Positions 52,714 to 61,450 of a stretch of DNA of 64,000 bases are shown here, piece after piece. The stretch's first letter is position 1, and the number at the start of each line of letters is the position of its first letter. The position numbers and the translations under genes are program-made. The stretch is from Parafrankia discariae (GTDB lineage: Bacteria > Actinomycetota > Actinomycetes > Frankiales > Frankiaceae), in contig NZ_KB891208.1 in the NCBI RefSeq assembly GCF_000373365.1, forward strand, positions 62,001-126,000, given 5' to 3'. The notes below the pieces were generated by a model that saw only the letters and a program-made list of their open reading frames with translations, did no database searches and had not been told where the DNA came from.

Positions 52714-53279
52714 GGCTCACCCCGACCGCCGTCGACGGCGTGACGATCGTCGACGTCGAGGCGTTCACGGACGACCGCGGCCTGTTCGCGCGCACCTTCT
52801 GCCAGGAGGAGTTCGCCGCCGCCGGGCTGGAGGTCGCCGTCGCGCAGTGCAGCGTCGCCTACAACCGCCGGGCCGGGACGATCCGCGGCCTGCACTGGGC
52901 CGGCGAGCCGGTGCGCGAGACCAAGCTGGTCCGCTGCACCCGCGGCGCCCTGCTGGACGTCGTCGTCGACAGCCGGCCCGGCTCGGCGACCTACCTGGAG
53001 CACGTGGCCGTGGAGCTGACCGCGGACAACCACCGGGCGCTGTTCATCGCCGCCGGCCTCGCGCACGGCTACCAGACCCTGGTGGACGACACCGAGGCCA
53101 CATACCAGATGAGCGTCCCGTTCACGCCCGGGCACGACCGTGGTCTGCGCTTCGACGACCCCCGGCTCGGGATCGCCTGGCCGCTGCCCGTCTCGGTGAT
53201 CTCGGAGAAGGACCGCGGCTGGCCGCTGCTGTCCGCCGACGCCCCGGAGAGCGAGCTCACCCCGCTCGGCCGGGCCTGA
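52710..53279 (+). CDS. rmlC: dTDP-4-dehydrorhamnose 3,5-epimerase family protein
   Basis: 189 aa from GTG 52710. A cupin epimerase with all key residues in standard spacing: H62 in TIRGLHWAGEP, K72 in RETKLVRC and Y132 in TYQMSVPFTPG, with the C-terminal DDPRLGIAWP. It epimerises C3 and/or C5 of a 4-keto-6-deoxy nucleotide sugar. The neighbour set (SDR upstream, C-methyltransferase downstream) makes a product other than plain rhamnose plausible. Confidence 0.92.
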   Translation: MRLTPTAVDGVTIVDVEAFTDDRGLFARTFCQEEFAAAGLEVAVAQCSVAYNRRAGTIRGLHWAGEPVRETKLVRCTRGALLDVVVDSRPGSATYLEHVAVELTADNHRALFIAAGLAHGYQTLVDDTEATYQMSVPFTPGHDRGLRFDDPRLGIAWPLPVSVISEKDRGWPLLSADAPESELTPLGRA

Positions 53280-53866
53280 ACGGGGGGTACCCGGCTTGCC
53301 GGATCAGCATCCCGGGCCCGCCGGCGGGCCCGCGCCCGACCGGAAGTCCCACGTCCGCCGGTCCCGCCGGCCCGGGGGTCCGCCGGGTCTGGGTGTTCCG
53401 GGTCTGGGACGCCCGGCGAGCTTGCGTCCGGTCAACTCCGCGCGTGTGTGACACTCACGTCACCGTGATGTGCGCCTGTCGGGGTGGCATCCGGGCACGA
53501 GGCGGGAAGCGTGGAGGAAGCGGCGAAAGCGGCCGAATCCAGTACCTGGCGTGTTCGTTCGCGACGCTGAGTAATGTGGGGGTGGTTCGGGCGGCCGGAC
53601 GGGTACGAGCGGACCACCTGGAAATCAGCCCGTTCGCACCCCGTCATGGTGATCTGGTCGGATGCGGTCGCCGGTGGGTCGGTCCGTGACCGGTCGACCG
53701 GAGGCGGCTGACGGCCGTCACGCCGACATCGTCATCATCTCGACCGAGGCCGATCCGATCCGGCCCGTCCAGTCGCCGCCAACCGAACCTCAGCCAGCCG
53801 AAGTGCAGCCAGCCGAACCGCCGCTCACCGGTCACCGCGCGCCGGTCACCTCGAACAGGGGAACGC
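53280..53866. other. Intergenic region
   Basis: 587 nt between the epimerase pair and the C-methyltransferase. Direct repeats of CAGCCAGCCGAA type lie at about 53785-53820. Open frames here do not show the codon bias of the neighbours. A promoter for the C-methyltransferase is likely. Confidence 0.5.
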
Positions 53867-55150
53867 ATGTCATCCGGAACCTCAGCAGAAGGAAGCCCGG
53901 CCGCGGGAGGCGTCGCCGCCCCGGTCACCGCCTGCCGATCGTGTGACGGGCCCGCCCCACGGCTCTTCCTGTCGCTGGGTTCCACCCCGGTCGCCAACCG
54001 GCTCGTCAAGGCGGACGCCCTCGACGCCGTGGACCCGGTCTTCCCGCTGGAGGTCGGCTTCTGCGAGCGGTGCGCGCTCGTCCAGCTGACCCACGTACTC
54101 CCCGCCGACGAGATCTTCGACGCCGACTACCCGTACTTCTCGTCGTTCTCCGACATGCTCGTCCGGCACTCCGAGAAGCACGTGATCGACCTGATCGCGA
54201 GCCGCAACCTCGGGCCGGACAGCCTGGTCGTCGAGGTCGCCAGCAACGACGGGTACCTGCTCAAGGCGTTCGTCGAGCGCGGCATCCCGGTGCTGGGCAT
54301 CGAGCCGACCCCCGGCCCGGCCGCCGCCGCGCGCAAGGCGGGCGTGCCCACCCGCGAGGAGTTCTTCGGGGCCGACCTCGCCCGCGCGCTCGTCGCCGAG
54401 GGCCTGCGGGCCGACGTCATCATCGCGAACAACGTGATGGCGCACGTCCCCGACCTCAACAGCTTCGTCGAGGGCTTCTCGATCCTGCTCGCCGACGACG
54501 GGATCGTCGACGTCGAGAACCCCGGGGTCGGCGCGCTGCTGGCGCACAACGAGTTCGACACCGTCTACCACGAGCACTTCTGCTACTTCTCCACGATCGC
54601 GGTGGACGCCCTCATGAGCCGTCACGGCCTGCGGCTCGTCGCCGTCGAGGAGTTCGCCGACCTGCACGGCGGGACGCTGCGCTGGCGGGCGCAGCACCAG
54701 GCCGCCGCCGAGCCCACCGGGTCGGTGCGGTCCGTCCTGGACGCGGAGCGCGCCGCCGGCCTCGGGACGTTCGAGCGCTACGGCAGCTTCGGCGACGACG
54801 TCCGCGTGCTGCAGGACGAGCTGACCGAGCTGCTGCGCTCGCTGAAGGCCGAGGGGAAGTCGATCGCGGCCTACGGCGCGGCGGCCAAGGGCGCCACGCT
54901 GCTGAACTCCACCGGCATCGACCACACGCTGATCGACTTCGTCGTCGACCGGAACGTGCACAAGCAGGGCAAGTACATTCCGGGCGCGCGGATCCCGATC
55001 CTCGACCCGGGCGTGCTGCTCGAGCGCCAGCCCGACTACCTGCTGCTGCTCGCGTGGAACGTGAAGAAGGAGATCATGGCCCAGCAGGAGGAGTACGCCT
55101 CCCGGGGCGGCCGCTTCATCGTGCCCGTGCCCCGTCCGGTAGTGCTCTAG
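53867..55150 (+). CDS. Sugar C-methyltransferase (TylC3/NovU type, SAM-dependent)
   Basis: 427 aa. The N-terminal zinc-binding domain has C23/C26 (CRSCDG) and C66/C69 (CERC). The SAM domain begins VVEVASNDGYLL near residue 120. YHEHFCYFS near 235-243 is the catalytic His/Glu motif of these 3-C-methyltransferases, and AYGAAAKGATLLN and IPILDPG form the C-terminal domain. These enzymes methylate C3 of 4-keto-2,6-dideoxy or related nucleotide sugars. ATG 53867 follows AGGGGAA. Confidence 0.92.
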   Translation: MSSGTSAEGSPAAGGVAAPVTACRSCDGPAPRLFLSLGSTPVANRLVKADALDAVDPVFPLEVGFCERCALVQLTHVLPADEIFDADYPYFSSFSDMLVRHSEKHVIDLIASRNLGPDSLVVEVASNDGYLLKAFVERGIPVLGIEPTPGPAAAARKAGVPTREEFFGADLARALVAEGLRADVIIANNVMAHVPDLNSFVEGFSILLADDGIVDVENPGVGALLAHNEFDTVYHEHFCYFSTIAVDALMSRHGLRLVAVEEFADLHGGTLRWRAQHQAAAEPTGSVRSVLDAERAAGLGTFERYGSFGDDVRVLQDELTELLRSLKAEGKSIAAYGAAAKGATLLNSTGIDHTLIDFVVDRNVHKQGKYIPGARIPILDPGVLLERQPDYLLLLAWNVKKEIMAQQEEYASRGGRFIVPVPRPVVL

Positions 55151-55252
55151 GAGAGCCCGACCCACCGAAGCGATGACATCAGCGTCGGCAGCCACCCGGC
55201 TGCGCCCAGCACCCCGCAGCCCGGACGTCCCCGACGTCCCGGGCGGGACGGG

Positions 55253-58200
55253 GTGTGGGGCGTGACCGATCTCGGTATGGAGCCGAGGGCCGGCGACGCG
55301 GACGACGCGGACCTCCCGCCCGAGCCGCCCGCGGGCGATGCCGACACGACGCAGTACGTGCCGCGCGCGCCGCGCCAGCCGCGGATCGTCCTGCCGGGCA
55401 CGCCCGGCCCGCGGGGCGGGGCTGGTCCCCACGGTGCCGCTGACCCCCGAGACGGGGCTGACCAGTGGGGCGGTGCTGACGGGCGGGCCGGGACGGATCC
55501 GCGTGGAACACCGGCGCGGCACCGGCCGGCTCCCGAGCCGTTCGTGGTGGAGGGCCGGTCCAGCCACCGGGACGACCGCACCCCGCCGCCCGACCGCACT
55601 TCCTCGCCTGACCGTGCTCTGCCGCCCGACCGGACTCCGCCCCCGGGCTACCGGCCGGAGGCGGGTCGCACTCCGCCCCCGGGCCGGGCCGCGCCGTCCG
55701 GGGGCACTCCGCCCCCCGGGCCTGAGCCGTACGGGCGCACCCCACCTCCCGGCGCGACCCCGTGGCCCGGCCGCGCCACGCCGCCCGCGCCCACCCCGCC
55801 GCCGGCCCGTACCCGTACCCCGCCGCCGGGCGGCGCCGCGCCGTTCGAACGGACTCCGGCCCCCGGGGGCACCCCGCCGTCCGGGCGCACGCCGCCGCCC
55901 GGCTACACCCCCCGTCCGGGCGGGACGCCCCTGCCGGGCGTCCGACCGCCGGACGGGACACCGCCGGGCCAGGGCGCGGCGCGCGCGCTGACCCCGCCGC
56001 CGGGCTGGACCCCGATGCCCCGGTACTCCGCCGGCAACACACCCGTCCCCGGCCGCACGCCGCCCCCGGGGCAGGCCGACCCCGCCGGCCGGCAGGACCA
56101 CTCGGGACAGGGCGAGCGGGGTGCCGCGCACCGGCCGGGCGGGCAGCAGCCCACGCCGTCCGGTGGCTGGACGCCGCCCGAGACCACCACCCGGATGGGT
56201 ACCGGGCCGCAGGCACCGCCCCCGCCCGGTGGCGTGGCCCGTCAGCCCACGCCACGGCCCGCTCCGTCGAACGGCTTCACGGTGGGCACACCGCTGCCGG
56301 GGCGTCCAGCCGGATCCCCGCCGCCCGGCCCCGGGCCGGCGCAGATCCCGCCACCGCACACCCCGCCACCGCACACCCCGCCGCCGCACACCCCGCCGCC
56401 GCATGGGGTGTCACCGCAGGTCTCGTCGCCGTGGACTTCGCCACCGCAGCCGCCTGTCCCGGCGCCCGGCCCGTCGCCGGCGGGCCGGCGGGGCGACGAC
56501 TTCATGCGGGTCGACGTCGCCGGCCCGGCTTCCACCCCACCCCCGTCAGCCACCCAGCGCCCGGCCGCACCGCCCTCGGCCGCACCGCCCTCGGCCACCC
56601 GGCCCGCGGCCGGCGCGGGGGAGGCGCGGCGGTCGGGGCGTGGATGGTCGGCGACGGGGCGCCGGGAGCCACGCCCACCGGGCCGTGGCGCCACCGGTGC
56701 CGGGGCTGGATCGGACCAGACCGCGCTCACCGGTCGGGTGGGTGACGGCCGGGGCCGGCAGGGCCGTGGCGCGCAGGGCCGTGGCGCGCGCCGCGGGCGG
56801 CCGGCCACCGGTGGCGGTGGCAACCCCGACATCCATTTCATCAACGCGTTCACCGACACCATCGACCTGTCGGCGCTGCGGCGCCGACTGGAGATGGAGG
56901 ACGCCGCCCCGGTTGACCAGACGGACTACATCCCGCGCCTCTACGGCCGTAACCGGCCGGAGCCCGACGCCGCCAGCACGCAGGTCATGCGGCGCTCGGG
57001 TCCCGGAACGGGGCCGGGGCAGGCCGGCGGCCGGTGGGCCGGCCCGGCCGGCCCCGGTGGAGTGGCCGAGGGCGCGGCGGCGGACGGCGCCGTCCGGGCC
57101 GGCCGGGCCCGCCACGCGCGCGGCGGTGGTTCCGGCACCGGGGCGTTGGAGGTGGCCGACCGGCGCTCGGGCGCCGGGCCGGCCGAGGCCGAGGAGGCAG
57201 TCGTAGGCGGCGGGTCGACGAAGGCGAAGGCGATCTGGACCCTCGCCGACCAGGGTGTCTCCAGCGCCACCAACGCCGCGGTCTCGCTCCTGATCGCCCG
57301 GCAGGTGAGCTCGTCCGAGTACGGCTCGTTCGCGATCGCCTACATCATCTTCTCGGTGATCATCGGGATCTCCCGGGCAGGTGGCTGCCTGCCGCTGGGC
57401 ATCTCGTACTCGGGCAAGTCGGTGTCCGCCTTCCGGTACGCGGCGGCCTCGGCCACCGGAGCGTGTCTGGTCTTCGGCGGGTTGCTGGGGATCGTGCTGG
57501 TCGGCGTCGGGGCCGTCGCCGGTGGGTCGGTCGGCTCCGCCCTCGTCGTGGTCGGCTTCGTCCTGCCCGGCCTGCTGCTCCAGGACGCCTGGCGCTACGT
57601 GTTCTTCGCGATGGGCAAACCCGTCGGCGCGTTCCTGAACGATGTGGCCTGGGCCGTGGTCCAGGTGGTCGGGCTGACGGTGCTCATCGAGCGGGGGGTG
57701 ACGGCGTCGCCGCCGATGTTGCTCGCCTGGGGCATCTCCGCGCTGGTCGCGGCCCTGCTAGGAGTCGCGCAGGCCGGTCTGTGGCCGGCGCCGTCGCGGG
57801 CGCTGGCGTGGGTCCGGGAGAACCGGGCCAACGCGGTCAACCTCTCGGCCGAGTTCGTCACCGTCCAGGGCGCGCTGCAGGCGTCGATGCTGCTCATCGG
57901 GCTGCTCAGCTCCAAGGAGACGATCGGCGCGCTGAACGGCGTGCGGACACTGCTCGGCCCGACCACCGTCATCGGCGTGGGCATCGTCAGCTTCGCGGTG
58001 CCGGAGCTGTCCCGGCGCATCGACATGTCCGTGCGGGCCCGCGAGCGCGCGGCGGTGCTGCTCACGGTGGTCGTGGTGGGCGTCGGCGGCCTGTGGAGCC
58101 TGCTGTTCATCGCGTTCCCGGCCATCGGGAAGACGCTGCTCGGCGACACCTGGCCCGGGGCGCACCACATCCTCGTGTACTCCGCGTTCCACTACGCGGG

Positions 58201-58999
58201 GACGGCCCTGCCGACCGGGCCGGCCTGCATCATGTACGCGCTCGGCCGGACCAAGATCACATTCCGGATCAACCTGTCCATGGCGCCGATGCTCTTCGCC
58301 TTCCCGATTCTCGGTCTGCTGCTCGCGGACGCCACGGGCGCGGTCGTCGGCTACAACCTCGTGTTCTGGGGCATCGCCCCGGTCTGGTGGATCCTGCTGC
58401 GCCGGATCGTCCGCGAACACGCCCGCGGACGCCCGGACGCCCACGAGGCGGCCGAGACCGCCGTCCAGCTCGGCGCACCCGAACAGATCGAGACGTTCGA
58501 GGAGATCGCGACGTCTGACCGGGCTGGGAGGTCCGATCGGGCCGGCACGTCCGACCGGGCCGGGCTGCCGAATGGGAACGTGCGGGTCGTCGAGCCCCCC
58601 GGGTCGGAGGGCCTCGGCCGCGAACGGGCCCAGGAGTCGAGGCTGCCCGCGCTCGCGCCGCCGCCTCCCGGCCGTCCGAGCCGCGGCGAGGCGGTACATG
58701 CCAGGCCGGCACACGGCGCCGAGGCGCACGGCACCCCGGCACGGGGCGGCACCGGCCCTCGCGGCGCGGATCACGGAGGCACGGGCCCTCGCGGCGCGGG
58801 CTCCGGCGGGGCGGCACAGGAGGACGTCGAGCGGACCACCGTCCTGCAGGGCCCGTCCCCGCGTGGCAGCTCGGTCGAGGTGTCGCCGCAGGCCGGCGAG
58901 CGGAACCGCCATGACCCGGAGCCACTGGACCTGCTCGAACCGGAGCGGCGTGGTGGTACCGACGAACCGCGAGGCGGCGGGCGAAACCCTGGCCGCTAG
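55253..58999 (+). CDS. Polysaccharide flippase-like membrane protein with very long Pro-rich N-terminus
   Basis: 1248 aa from GTG 55253 (GTG 55262 is an alternative). Residues 1-520 are Pro/Gly/Arg-rich with TPPPG and PPPHT repeats and are probably disordered. A short ordered piece (FINAFTDTIDLSALRRRLEM, about 525-580) follows. From about 654 to 1058 there are 11-12 membrane segments of the MOP/oligosaccharide-flippase type, starting KAIWTLADQGVSSATNAAVS and including RQVSSSEYGSFAIAY. The last 190 residues are again low-complexity. Typical flippases have 450-550 residues, so about 650 extra residues sit on the cytoplasmic N-terminal side. Confidence 0.85.
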   Translation: MWGVTDLGMEPRAGDADDADLPPEPPAGDADTTQYVPRAPRQPRIVLPGTPGPRGGAGPHGAADPRDGADQWGGADGRAGTDPRGTPARHRPAPEPFVVEGRSSHRDDRTPPPDRTSSPDRALPPDRTPPPGYRPEAGRTPPPGRAAPSGGTPPPGPEPYGRTPPPGATPWPGRATPPAPTPPPARTRTPPPGGAAPFERTPAPGGTPPSGRTPPPGYTPRPGGTPLPGVRPPDGTPPGQGAARALTPPPGWTPMPRYSAGNTPVPGRTPPPGQADPAGRQDHSGQGERGAAHRPGGQQPTPSGGWTPPETTTRMGTGPQAPPPPGGVARQPTPRPAPSNGFTVGTPLPGRPAGSPPPGPGPAQIPPPHTPPPHTPPPHTPPPHGVSPQVSSPWTSPPQPPVPAPGPSPAGRRGDDFMRVDVAGPASTPPPSATQRPAAPPSAAPPSATRPAAGAGEARRSGRGWSATGRREPRPPGRGATGAGAGSDQTALTGRVGDGRGRQGRGAQGRGARRGRPATGGGGNPDIHFINAFTDTIDLSALRRRLEMEDAAPVDQTDYIPRLYGRNRPEPDAASTQVMRRSGPGTGPGQAGGRWAGPAGPGGVAEGAAADGAVRAGRARHARGGGSGTGALEVADRRSGAGPAEAEEAVVGGGSTKAKAIWTLADQGVSSATNAAVSLLIARQVSSSEYGSFAIAYIIFSVIIGISRAGGCLPLGISYSGKSVSAFRYAAASATGACLVFGGLLGIVLVGVGAVAGGSVGSALVVVGFVLPGLLLQDAWRYVFFAMGKPVGAFLNDVAWAVVQVVGLTVLIERGVTASPPMLLAWGISALVAALLGVAQAGLWPAPSRALAWVRENRANAVNLSAEFVTVQGALQASMLLIGLLSSKETIGALNGVRTLLGPTTVIGVGIVSFAVPELSRRIDMSVRARERAAVLLTVVVVGVGGLWSLLFIAFPAIGKTLLGDTWPGAHHILVYSAFHYAGTALPTGPACIMYALGRTKITFRINLSMAPMLFAFPILGLLLADATGAVVGYNLVFWGIAPVWWILLRRIVREHARGRPDAHEAAETAVQLGAPEQIETFEEIATSDRAGRSDRAGTSDRAGLPNGNVRVVEPPGSEGLGRERAQESRLPALAPPPPGRPSRGEAVHARPAHGAEAHGTPARGGTGPRGADHGGTGPRGAGSGGAAQEDVERTTVLQGPSPRGSSVEVSPQAGERNRHDPEPLDLLEPERRGGTDEPRGGGRNPGR
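56348..56407 (+). repeat. Four tandem 15-bp repeats inside the flippase-like gene
   Basis: Units encode PPPHT three times and PPPHG once. They belong to a wider low-complexity region from about 55560 to 56420. Confidence 0.9.
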
Positions 59000-59221
59000 C
59001 CTGCGCTCACGCTATGAGTCGCTTACTTTGCGCTATCGGCTATGCTCACAAATCGGTTCCGTCAGATCTTGGCCGTGGTCCGATGACCGGGCCGGACGCT
59101 CCTGTGGGGGGCCCCAAATGACTCCGCTTCACCTGCCGCCGAGAGGGCTCGCTTCGGCGTCCGCCCAGGCGCGGCTGACCGGCACCTCGCCACGCGCCTG
59201 GCGCCCTGAGGCGGGCGCCGC

Positions 59222-60805
59222 GTGAGCCGCTCCTCTCAGCAGGGCACGGAGTCCGGCCGGGCCCCATCCGCCCCGTCGCTGATCCGCATCCTGAAGCCGC
59301 GCTGGATGGTGATCGCCATCTCGGTGGTCATCCTGGCCGCGCTGGCGATGATCGTATCCAAGCAGCAGACCGCGACGTTCCAGGCGAGCTCCCGCATCTT
59401 CCTGGACACCTCGGGCGACACTCTCGGCGCGAACTCCGTGGACGCGGGCCGCTTCGTGCAGACGCAGGCCCAGCTCGCGACGTCGACGGCCACCCTGGAC
59501 GAGATCGGCACCAAGCTGAAGATCTCCCGGGCGGACGTGGCGAGCCGGCTGAAGACGACCCCGTCGGACGAGGGCTACTTCTTCACGATCACCGGTACCG
59601 GAACCAGCGAGCAGGCCGCGATCGACTTCGTCAACGCCGCGAAGGACGCCTACACGTCCCAGCTCGGCAAGTCCGGCGCCGGAGACGGGACCATGGTCGA
59701 GGGGCTGACGCGGGCCCGTGACAGCAAGCAGGGTGAGATCGACGGTCTGATCGCCCAGCGTGATCCGGCTGTCACCAACAACACTCTCGACAATCAGATC
59801 AAGGTTCTTCAGGGCCAGGTCGGGGATCTCAACACCCTGATTCAGAAAGCCGGAGTCGGCGACGCGACGGCGGCTGGGACGATCCGGCTCGCCGAGCAGC
59901 CACGGTCGGAGGGCCAGGTCGCCCCGAGCCTGTTCCGTAACGTTCTCGTCGCGACGCTGCTCGGGCTGTTCGGCTCGGCGGCCGGGCTCTGGATCATGTA
60001 CCAGCGGCGCCCGACCATCCTCGACCCGCACAACTCGGCCGACCTGATGGGCGTGCCGCTCATCGCGGACCTGCCGGCGAGCCGGACGAGCGCGAACGCG
60101 GCGGAGACCCTGGTGTCAGCCATGTCGGCGGTGATGTCACCCACCAGCAAGGTGGTGGCCTTCACCCCGGCGTCCCGGACGGACCTCAGCTCCGAGCTGG
60201 TCGCCGCCGTCGCCGCCGCCTGGTCGGACGACCAGGGCGTGGTGCTGATCCTCGACACCTCGGCGCAGTCGGAGGTCCGCGCGTCGCTGGAGGGTCTGCC
60301 CCGGCCCACCTCGGCCGAGCTGCCCCGCTGGGCGCACGAGCCGACCTGCCTGGCCCGGTCCTCGGGCACGGGCCGCGGCCACATCCTCTACAACCGGGTG
60401 TCGCCGGCCCGGGCCGCCCGCCCGGGGGGCCTCGCGCCCATCCTGGCCGACCGCGCCCCCGTGGTGGACCTGGTCATCCTCGTCACCGCCGCGCTCGCGG
60501 ACCTGCCGATGACCGCCGCCTCGGCGATCCAGGCGGACGCCGTCGTCGTCATCACCTCGCCCGACACCAACCTCAAGGAGCTCGAGCAGGTGCCGCGCGA
60601 CTGGCCGGCGCTGGCCGAGCGGGTCGTGGGTGTCGTGCACGACGGCCGCACGGCGGTGCGCCGCAACGCGGGCGGCGCGCGCGGCTCGTCGCAGGCCGCG
60701 GTCGAGTCGATCACCTCGGCCTCGCCGGTCGGCGGGGAGGCGGCCAGCCGCGGCCCCCGCGACACCGAGGCGACCGACCGTTACGCGCGCCCCGCGAAGC
60801 GCTGA
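59222..60805 (+). CDS. Wzz-like chain-length protein with P-loop-less tyrosine-kinase-type domain
   Basis: 527 aa from GTG 59222. Membrane segments at about 29-46 (MVIAISVVILAALAMIV) and 240-260 (NVLVATLLGLFGSAAGLWIM) enclose an extracytoplasmic Wzz-type domain (residues 47-239). The cytoplasmic part follows the BY-kinase plan: VVAFTPASRTDLSSELVAAV where a Walker A loop would stand, GVVLILDTSAQSEV, and VDLVILVTAALADLP where Walker B is expected. The Lys of GKST is absent, and there is no C-terminal Tyr cluster (one Tyr in the tail). A regulatory rather than catalytic role is likely. Confidence 0.82.
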   Translation: MSRSSQQGTESGRAPSAPSLIRILKPRWMVIAISVVILAALAMIVSKQQTATFQASSRIFLDTSGDTLGANSVDAGRFVQTQAQLATSTATLDEIGTKLKISRADVASRLKTTPSDEGYFFTITGTGTSEQAAIDFVNAAKDAYTSQLGKSGAGDGTMVEGLTRARDSKQGEIDGLIAQRDPAVTNNTLDNQIKVLQGQVGDLNTLIQKAGVGDATAAGTIRLAEQPRSEGQVAPSLFRNVLVATLLGLFGSAAGLWIMYQRRPTILDPHNSADLMGVPLIADLPASRTSANAAETLVSAMSAVMSPTSKVVAFTPASRTDLSSELVAAVAAAWSDDQGVVLILDTSAQSEVRASLEGLPRPTSAELPRWAHEPTCLARSSGTGRGHILYNRVSPARAARPGGLAPILADRAPVVDLVILVTAALADLPMTAASAIQADAVVVITSPDTNLKELEQVPRDWPALAERVVGVVHDGRTAVRRNAGGARGSSQAAVESITSASPVGGEAASRGPRDTEATDRYARPAKR

Positions 60806-60978
60806 GCCAGGCACCACCGACAGCAGTAATCGGCAGCAGGCAACACAGACACCACAAGAGGCGGCCGCCACCCCGAGGTACGAAAGGACGGGTGGCGGTC
60901 AGGCCCCAGAGGCACAGCAAAAGGCACCACCCCGAAGCCCGGGGCCCACGGGCGACGGGATGCTGGACCGCACCGAAT

Positions 60979-61028
60979 GAGGGGCGGGCCGACCGGGATT
61001 TGGCAGAGTCCCGGCCGGTCCGCCCCTC
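60979..61028. terminator. Strong hairpin terminator
   Basis: Twenty-nt arms 60979-60998 and 61009-61028, with only G-T type mismatches, around a 10-nt loop. It lies 173 nt after the stop of the chain-length gene and can act in both directions. Confidence 0.75.
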
Positions 61029-61130
61029 GCTGTCTCCACCCAGGAAACCGCCGCCCAGCCAACCCCCAGCCACCCGCAACCTCGTCACTCGGGGCCACCG
61101 CGTCGGCCCCCCGCCGCCGCCCCGCGTTCT

Positions 61131-61269
61131 GAAGCGAGTTGTGTGAGCGGCGTATAAGAGCGGCTGTGGCAACTCGCTTAGCCGGTGCCCATGGCGTCGC
61201 GGGCGGGGTTCCGGGCCGAAGCGAGTCGTGTGAGCGGTGTACGGAGTGGTTCAGCCAACTCTCTTCGCC
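61131..61269. repeat. Two imperfect copies of a ~52-bp element with inverted ends
   Basis: Copies start at 61131 and 61218 with GAAGCGAGT, share GTGTGAGCGG and end near CAACTC-CTT-CGCC. In copy 1 the ends form a perfect 10-bp inverted repeat (61132-61141 and 61170-61179); in copy 2 the right arm has diverged. Confidence 0.7.
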
Positions 61270-61450
61270 GGGCCTTTGGCCGGACAGTCGTGGTTGACAG
61301 CTGGCAGGGGCCGGGGCCGCCGCCGGAGGACCGTGATCGGCAGCCCCGGGCTCGTGGGGCCGCGGGAGACCGGGCCCGCGGGAGACCGGGACTGGCGAGC
61401 CTCGCCGTCCACGGGTGGGGCCCGGAGCCCTGGGTTGTGCCTGGGCGGGG

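Larger units (their letters stand above)
60806..61450. other. Intergenic region with terminator and imperfect repeats
   Basis: 645 nt between convergent genes, with the hairpin at 60979-61028 and two related elements at 61131-61269. No coding sequence is supported. Confidence 0.6.

Noticed and set aside
53662-53946. 94-codon frame upstream of the C-methyltransferase
   Set aside because: It overlaps the methyltransferase start in another frame and its translation shows no domain; the ribosome binding site fits ATG 53867.
53882-56404. 840-codon minus-strand frame
   Set aside because: It lies antisense to the C-methyltransferase and the flippase-like gene, both supported by motifs; its translation is Arg/Gly-rich noise.
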